The position numbers and the translations under genes were made by a program. This document shows, piece by piece, positions 59,496-64,000 of a stretch of DNA of 64,000 bases (position 1 is the first letter of the stretch; the number at the start of each line of letters is the position of its first letter). Location of the stretch: assembly GCA_003213135.1 (NCBI GenBank), contig QCNT01000001.1, positions 124,001-188,000 of the forward strand. The letters run 5' to 3'. The DNA comes from Pelagibacteraceae bacterium AG-426-I15 (GTDB lineage: Bacteria > Pseudomonadota > Alphaproteobacteria > Pelagibacterales > Pelagibacteraceae). The notes under the pieces are model-generated. The model did not search any database. It was not told where the DNA came from and worked only from the letters and a program-made list of their open reading frames with translations.

Positions 59496-60094
59496 TTAAA
59501 TTTTGTTTTTATATTGACTTTATCCTCGTTATACATTGAAACTTTTAATTTTTTATCAATAAAATCGAAATTTACTACATCTGCCACAAGATTTCCACTT
59601 GGACTATCGGTTTTTACGTTGCCCTCGACAGTTAAACTATTTTTTGAATTATTAAATTCAGCTTTATTCGAATAGAGAGAGCTTTCTTTATAAAACATAT
59701 TTACATTTTCAGAAAAGCCCATATCAAGGGTAATATTATTATAAACACCTTTATCGCTTCTAATTTCTAATACGGTCTGATCTTTGAAGTAAAAATAACA
59801 AATAATGTTCTTCATATAAATTATTTCAGGTTTCTCTATTTCAAAACTAGAATTTTCTGAAAAAATTACAAATCTATTACCGTTATTGTCAATTCCTTTA
59901 TATTCTAAGCCTTCAAAAGTATTAATTCCATCTTTTTCTTGAGAAACATCCTCGGCTATTGAAATATCATTTGTTATTTTTTGGCTTTTATTTTTATTTG
60001 GTTGATTAAAGTATATTAAAAATATCAAAAGAGACCCTATTATAAAGAGCATTATTTGAAGTGCAGTTTTCTTTTTGATTTTATTCAATTCCAT
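59492..60094 (-). CDS. lptC: LPS export protein LptC-like
   Basis: N-terminal TM; beta-rich LptC/OstA-like repeat pattern; adjacent to lptB. Start refined to MELNKIKKK. Confidence 0.75.
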   Translation of the reverse strand: MELNKIKKKTALQIMLFIIGSLLIFLIYFNQPNKNKSQKITNDISIAEDVSQEKDGINTFEGLEYKGIDNNGNRFVIFSENSSFEIEKPEIIYMKNIICYFYFKDQTVLEIRSDKGVYNNITLDMGFSENVNMFYKESSLYSNKAEFNNSKNSLTVEGNVKTDSPSGNLVADVVNFDFIDKKLKVSMYNEDKVNIKTKFK

Positions 60095-61040
60095 AAGATA
60101 GCAAGTGATGTATGTGACATATACCTTCTGCTTTGCCAGATTTCGAAGCAACAACAAGTGAGGTTATTTTTTTTTGATTCATTATCGAAAGAGCTTTGTG
60201 AGCAGTTATATTTGAATCAACTTTAAATGGATTTTTAGTTGCAATTTTTTCAATTTTATCTTTTTTTGAATAACGTCCCAAAGCTCGTCTAGCATCCCCA
60301 TCTGTACAAATTGAAAATACTTTGTTTTTTTTAGTTACAAGAACAAGGCCTAATTTTTTACCAGTTATTATTTTAACCGCCTGTTCTATTGTTTTTTTCC
60401 TATCTATAATAGGTATTTTTTTTCCAGTAACCATTACGTCTTTTACTAGAAGCAAGGTTTTGCCCAAACTCCCACCTTTATGATACCTTTTAAAAATTTC
60501 TTTTGAGAAATTCTTTTTTTGTTGAATTGCTGCACACAAACTATCTCCAAGAACCAAAGTGATTGTTGTACTTGTAGTTGGAACTATAGATGTTATGTCT
60601 GCTTCTTTTACCTTTGGAAGCAATAACTTAATATCACTAGCTTTAAGTAAAACGCTATCTTTTGAACTTGCTATACCAATTACTTTTACTCCAAATCTGT
60701 TTGCAAAATTTAGCATCTCTGCTAGCTCTTCAGAGTTCCCAGAATATGAAAAAATTAAAAGAATATCTTTTTTTTGTATCTGGCCCATATCCCCATGTCT
60801 TGCAGTTCCTGGATCACAAAAGAAACTTGAAACTCCAATACTTGAGAGTGTTGCCGAAACTTTTCTTGCAATCAAGCCAGATTTGCCTACACCAGCACAA
60901 ATTACTTTGCCCTTACAATTTGATAGTAGATCAACTGCTTTAACAAAGGATTTATTAAAAACTTTATTAATCTTTTTTAATTCCGCAATCTGAATTCCTG
61001 CAGACTTTTTTGCTACTTTTATATAATTTGTTTTAGCCAT
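60081..61040 (-). CDS. kdsD: D-arabinose 5-phosphate isomerase (KdsD/KpsF family)
   Basis: GKVICAGVGKSGLIARKVSATLSSIGVSSFFCDPGTARHGDMG; two C-terminal CBS domains. Confidence 0.94.
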   Translation of the reverse strand: MAKTNYIKVAKKSAGIQIAELKKINKVFNKSFVKAVDLLSNCKGKVICAGVGKSGLIARKVSATLSSIGVSSFFCDPGTARHGDMGQIQKKDILLIFSYSGNSEELAEMLNFANRFGVKVIGIASSKDSVLLKASDIKLLLPKVKEADITSIVPTTSTTITLVLGDSLCAAIQQKKNFSKEIFKRYHKGGSLGKTLLLVKDVMVTGKKIPIIDRKKTIEQAVKIITGKKLGLVLVTKKNKVFSICTDGDARRALGRYSKKDKIEKIATKNPFKVDSNITAHKALSIMNQKKITSLVVASKSGKAEGICHIHHLLSYGIE

Positions 61041-61666
61041 TAATGCTCAAATATATCAAATTTAAAACCAGCCTGATCTAACTTTATTCTCGTATCTAAA
61101 AATGTGATGCAATTTTTATAAAGATCCATTCGATTCTCTCTTTTTAGCATTTTTTCTAATTCATTTTTAATTTTGTGTAAAAAGATCACATCATTTGCTG
61201 CATATTCTAATTGCTTATCGCTAAGCTCATTTATATCTTTGTTCCAATCACTGCTACTAACTCTTTTGTCTAAGTTTTTATTACAAAATTCATATACCAA
61301 ATTTTTAAGACCATGTTGGTCGGTATAAGTCCTTACAACCTTACTAGCTATTTTAGTGTCAAAAATATTTTTAATTTTACACCTTAAAAAATACTCTAAA
61401 GCATTTTTATCAAATCTAAGAAAATGGCCGATTTTTAAAATTTTCTCATTTTCTAGAACAGAAACAAGATTTGGAGCTTTATAGTTTTTTCGGTCTGGTT
61501 GAACAATATAAACAATACCATTTTGATCGCAAATTTGAATTAGGCTTAATTTATCCCTTTCAGGAATCTGCAAACCTGTAGCCTCAGTATCAATGGCAAT
61601 AGAATCTTTAAACGACCTAAGTACTTCCTCTGTTATGTCTCCTTGAAATTTATGTATTTTTGCCAT
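61040..61666 (-). CDS. rnd: Ribonuclease D-like 3'-5' exonuclease
   Basis: IAIDTEATGLQIPERDKLSLIQIC, KIGHFLRFDKNALEYF, YAANDVIFLHKI. Start refined to MAKIHKF. Confidence 0.9.
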   Translation of the reverse strand: MAKIHKFQGDITEEVLRSFKDSIAIDTEATGLQIPERDKLSLIQICDQNGIVYIVQPDRKNYKAPNLVSVLENEKILKIGHFLRFDKNALEYFLRCKIKNIFDTKIASKVVRTYTDQHGLKNLVYEFCNKNLDKRVSSSDWNKDINELSDKQLEYAANDVIFLHKIKNELEKMLKRENRMDLYKNCITFLDTRIKLDQAGFKFDIFEH

Positions 61667-61683
61667 ACCTATTCCTAAATACC

Positions 61684-62628
61684 ATGAATAATTACCCGAT
61701 AGCAACAATTCTAGGCGGTGGTGGCTTTATAGGACGTTATCTTGTCAGAAATTTGACCAAGAAGAACTATAGATGCATTATTCCAACGAGAAACCCTTTT
61801 TCAAAAGTATATTTAAAGACACAGGCTCCTCCTGGTGCAATAGAACTAATCAAATTTGGTCAAAATAATTTTGTAGAAATTAAAAATGCAATAGAAAACT
61901 CTGATGTGGTTATCAATCTTTGTGGAATATTATTTGAAAATAGAAAACAAAAATTTAATAGTATTCACGCAGACATTCCAGAAAGTATCGCAAAACTTTG
62001 TGCACAATTTAATGTAAAAAAATTTATTCATGTTTCTGCTATTGGCGCTAGTAAAGATTCAAAATCAAAATACCAGCAATCTAAATTTTTAGGCGAAGAA
62101 AAAGCTTTAAGTAATTTCGATAAAACAGTGATTATTAGACCAAGTGTTGTAATTGGTAATGAAGATAATTTTACAAATTTATTTGCTAAATTAAGCCTTT
62201 CGCCAATAATTCCCGTAGTGAATGTAAATTATAAATTTGAGCCTATTTTCGTAAATGATGTAGCAAGAGCAATTTTAAAAGCTATAGAGACAAAAAATAA
62301 TGAAGGAAAAATTTATGAACTAGGTGGTGGCAGGGTGATTAGTTTTGGCGATATGATAAAACTAATTTTAAGCACAATTGGAAAAAAAAGAATAGTTGCT
62401 GATGTGCCGATGACTTTAGCTAAAATTCAAAGTTCGCTTTTAAGTATTTTACCGATTGATCCAATCATAACAAAAGATCAATGTCTAATTCTTTCAGAAA
62501 AAGATAATGTAGTATCTGGTGATCACTTAACTTTAAAAGACTTAAATATCAAACCGACGGATATTGAAAAAGAAATGGAAAAGTGGCTGTGGCGTTACCG
62601 ATCAGGTGGAGAATTCGCAAAAGTCTAG
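61684..62628 (+). CDS. NAD(P)-binding complex I NDUFA9-like / atypical SDR protein
   Basis: ATILGGGGFIGRYLVRNLTKKNYRCIIPTRNP, YQQSKFLGEEKAL, PSVVIGNEDNFTNLFAKL. Confidence 0.88.
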   Translation: MNNYPIATILGGGGFIGRYLVRNLTKKNYRCIIPTRNPFSKVYLKTQAPPGAIELIKFGQNNFVEIKNAIENSDVVINLCGILFENRKQKFNSIHADIPESIAKLCAQFNVKKFIHVSAIGASKDSKSKYQQSKFLGEEKALSNFDKTVIIRPSVVIGNEDNFTNLFAKLSLSPIIPVVNVNYKFEPIFVNDVARAILKAIETKNNEGKIYELGGGRVISFGDMIKLILSTIGKKRIVADVPMTLAKIQSSLLSILPIDPIITKDQCLILSEKDNVVSGDHLTLKDLNIKPTDIEKEMEKWLWRYRSGGEFAKV

Positions 62629-63524
62629 GGTACTAACAAGTTAAAAGATTTATCACTTTTTCTAATTATTAATTTGTCTTCAAAACCAAAGTCCTCACCA
62701 TCTATTTGTGAGAGAACTTTATTTTCAAGTTTATCAATTTCTAACTTATCAAGCTCTTTAGTAATAATACTTTTTGCTCTACTTAAATCTCCTTTTGATA
62801 ATATTAGCCAAAGGTAATATAAAATTTTAATTCTTGAAAGATCTTCAAATATATAAGCAATAACTTTATTATCAAAAATATTTGTTTTTTTCGTAATAGA
62901 GTGTGGTCCTGCATAATATTTTGAATTTGTTACAAGTACCCAATCGGCTTTAATTATTTTTCCATCGACATTAACTTTCATCTTTTTATTTTTTAGAAAT
63001 ATAAAATGTTGCAGACCTTTAAGCGCAAAAATTATCTTACCTAAATATTTTTTAATTTGAGAGTCTATTGAATGCACAATCTCTGAGTCAAAACCAATCC
63101 CAGCCATAAGAAAGAAATATTTATCATTAATTTTTGCAAGATTAATTTTTTTGGTGTTTTCTGAAACAAGTACTTTATAAATTTCTTTAGCTTTTTTTTC
63201 TATTTGTGTTTCAATCTGAAGTATATTTGCTGTTCCTGCAGGTATGTAACCGATAATAGGCTTATCAATGTCTTTGTACTTATTTATGATCTGATTTATT
63301 CCAAAACATACTGAACCATCACCACCTGCAATTACGACTCTATCTGTGTTATTTTTTGATAATTCACTAAAAACTTTTTCAGCATCTTTTTCAGAGCTGG
63401 TTTTAAATAACTCTACCGAATGATCTATTTTAAGAAGCTCTATTACTTTGTTGATAAGCTTTAATTTTCTTCCACCTGCTGCGTTAGCATTAAAAATGAT
63501 GGAAAATTTTAATTTTTTAATCAT
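62625..63524 (-). CDS. Diacylglycerol/lipid kinase family protein
   Basis: IIFNANAAGGRKLKLINKV, VVIAGGDGSVCFGINQI, GYIPAGTANILQIE. Confidence 0.9.
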   Translation of the reverse strand: MIKKLKFSIIFNANAAGGRKLKLINKVIELLKIDHSVELFKTSSEKDAEKVFSELSKNNTDRVVIAGGDGSVCFGINQIINKYKDIDKPIIGYIPAGTANILQIETQIEKKAKEIYKVLVSENTKKINLAKINDKYFFLMAGIGFDSEIVHSIDSQIKKYLGKIIFALKGLQHFIFLKNKKMKVNVDGKIIKADWVLVTNSKYYAGPHSITKKTNIFDNKVIAYIFEDLSRIKILYYLWLILSKGDLSRAKSIITKELDKLEIDKLENKVLSQIDGEDFGFEDKLIIRKSDKSFNLLVP

Positions 63525-63584
63525 TTTTTAACATTTCTGTAACATATTTATGATTCAACTAAAAGAAGAGATTCGTTTTATAAA

Positions 63585-64000
63585 ATGAAACAAATAAAAT
63601 CTAGCGCCGAAGGAAAAATACTTACATTTAAAAGTATATTCATCTCAGATGTTCATCTAGGAACAGTTGGTTGCCAAGCAAATAAACTCTTAGAATTTTA
63701 TAAACACACAAGATCAGAAAATCTTTATTTGGTGGGAGACATCTTCGATATTTGGGCTCTCAAAAAAAGTTTTTTTTGGCCACAAGAACACAATGATGTC
63801 ATTCAAAAAACTCTTAGAAAGGCAAGACACGGTACAAAAGTAAAATATATTACAGGAAACCACGATGAGATTTTTAGAAAGTTTGTTCCAATAAATTTTG
63901 GTGATGTTGAGTTAATAAACAAATGTATACATGAAACAGTTGATAAAAAAAAATATGTGGTAATTCATGGAGACCAGTGGGATGGTGTTATGAAATATGC
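63585..64000 (+). CDS. Metallophosphoesterase, UDP-2,3-diacylglucosamine hydrolase-like; truncated by window end
   Basis: Own translation: MKQIKSSAEGKILTFKSIFISDVHLGTVGCQANKLLEFYKHTRSENLYLVGDIFDIW...ITGNHDEIFRKF...VVIHGDQWDGVMKYA. Confidence 0.87.
   Translation, partial: MKQIKSSAEGKILTFKSIFISDVHLGTVGCQANKLLEFYKHTRSENLYLVGDIFDIWALKKSFFWPQEHNDVIQKTLRKARHGTKVKYITGNHDEIFRKFVPINFGDVELINKCIHETVDKKKYVVIHGDQWDGVMKY

Noticed and set aside
60559-60993. 144-aa plus-strand ORF (and 60662..60943)
   Set aside because: Antisense to kdsD, which has strong family motifs
1-64000. CRISPR arrays, prophage, transposons, restriction or toxin-antitoxin systems
   Set aside because: No spaced direct repeats, transposase, integrase, phage structural or methylase motifs were found among the translated ORFs; read by eye only, so short remnants could be missed

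Overview
The window is a gene-dense, very AT-rich alphaproteobacterial chromosome segment. Gene content and order resemble the SAR11/Pelagibacterales lineage (taxon is an inference). I find about 62 probable CDS, many sharing start/stop codons or nearly abutting. I see no tRNA, rRNA, CRISPR array, phage or transposase. Recognisable blocks: coaBC-ubiB-ubiE | mutM; rpsT-dnaA-dnaN-gyrB; RegB and RegA kinase/regulator genes flanking a polyamine cluster (agmatine deiminase, N-carbamoylputrescine amidohydrolase, deoxyhypusine-synthase-like enzyme, PLP decarboxylase); polA-chvI-chvG-ahcY-tsaE-amgK-murU; an RND pump with adaptor; purine salvage/uptake genes; sbcB and rmuC-like nucleases; trxA-folC-accD-trpA-trpB-pyrF-ihfB-rpsA-cmk-aroA; lptB-lptC-kdsD-rnd. 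I found no convincing new multi-gene defence or mobile system. The points most worth checking are: a FolC with altered catalytic motifs; a lysine-rich coiled-coil orphan protein; an unlisted 33-aa membrane ORF; a 29-nt perfect mirror repeat upstream of dnaA; divergent genes only 6-17 nt apart; and several genes missing from their usual neighbourhoods (recF, addAB, trpF, lptA).
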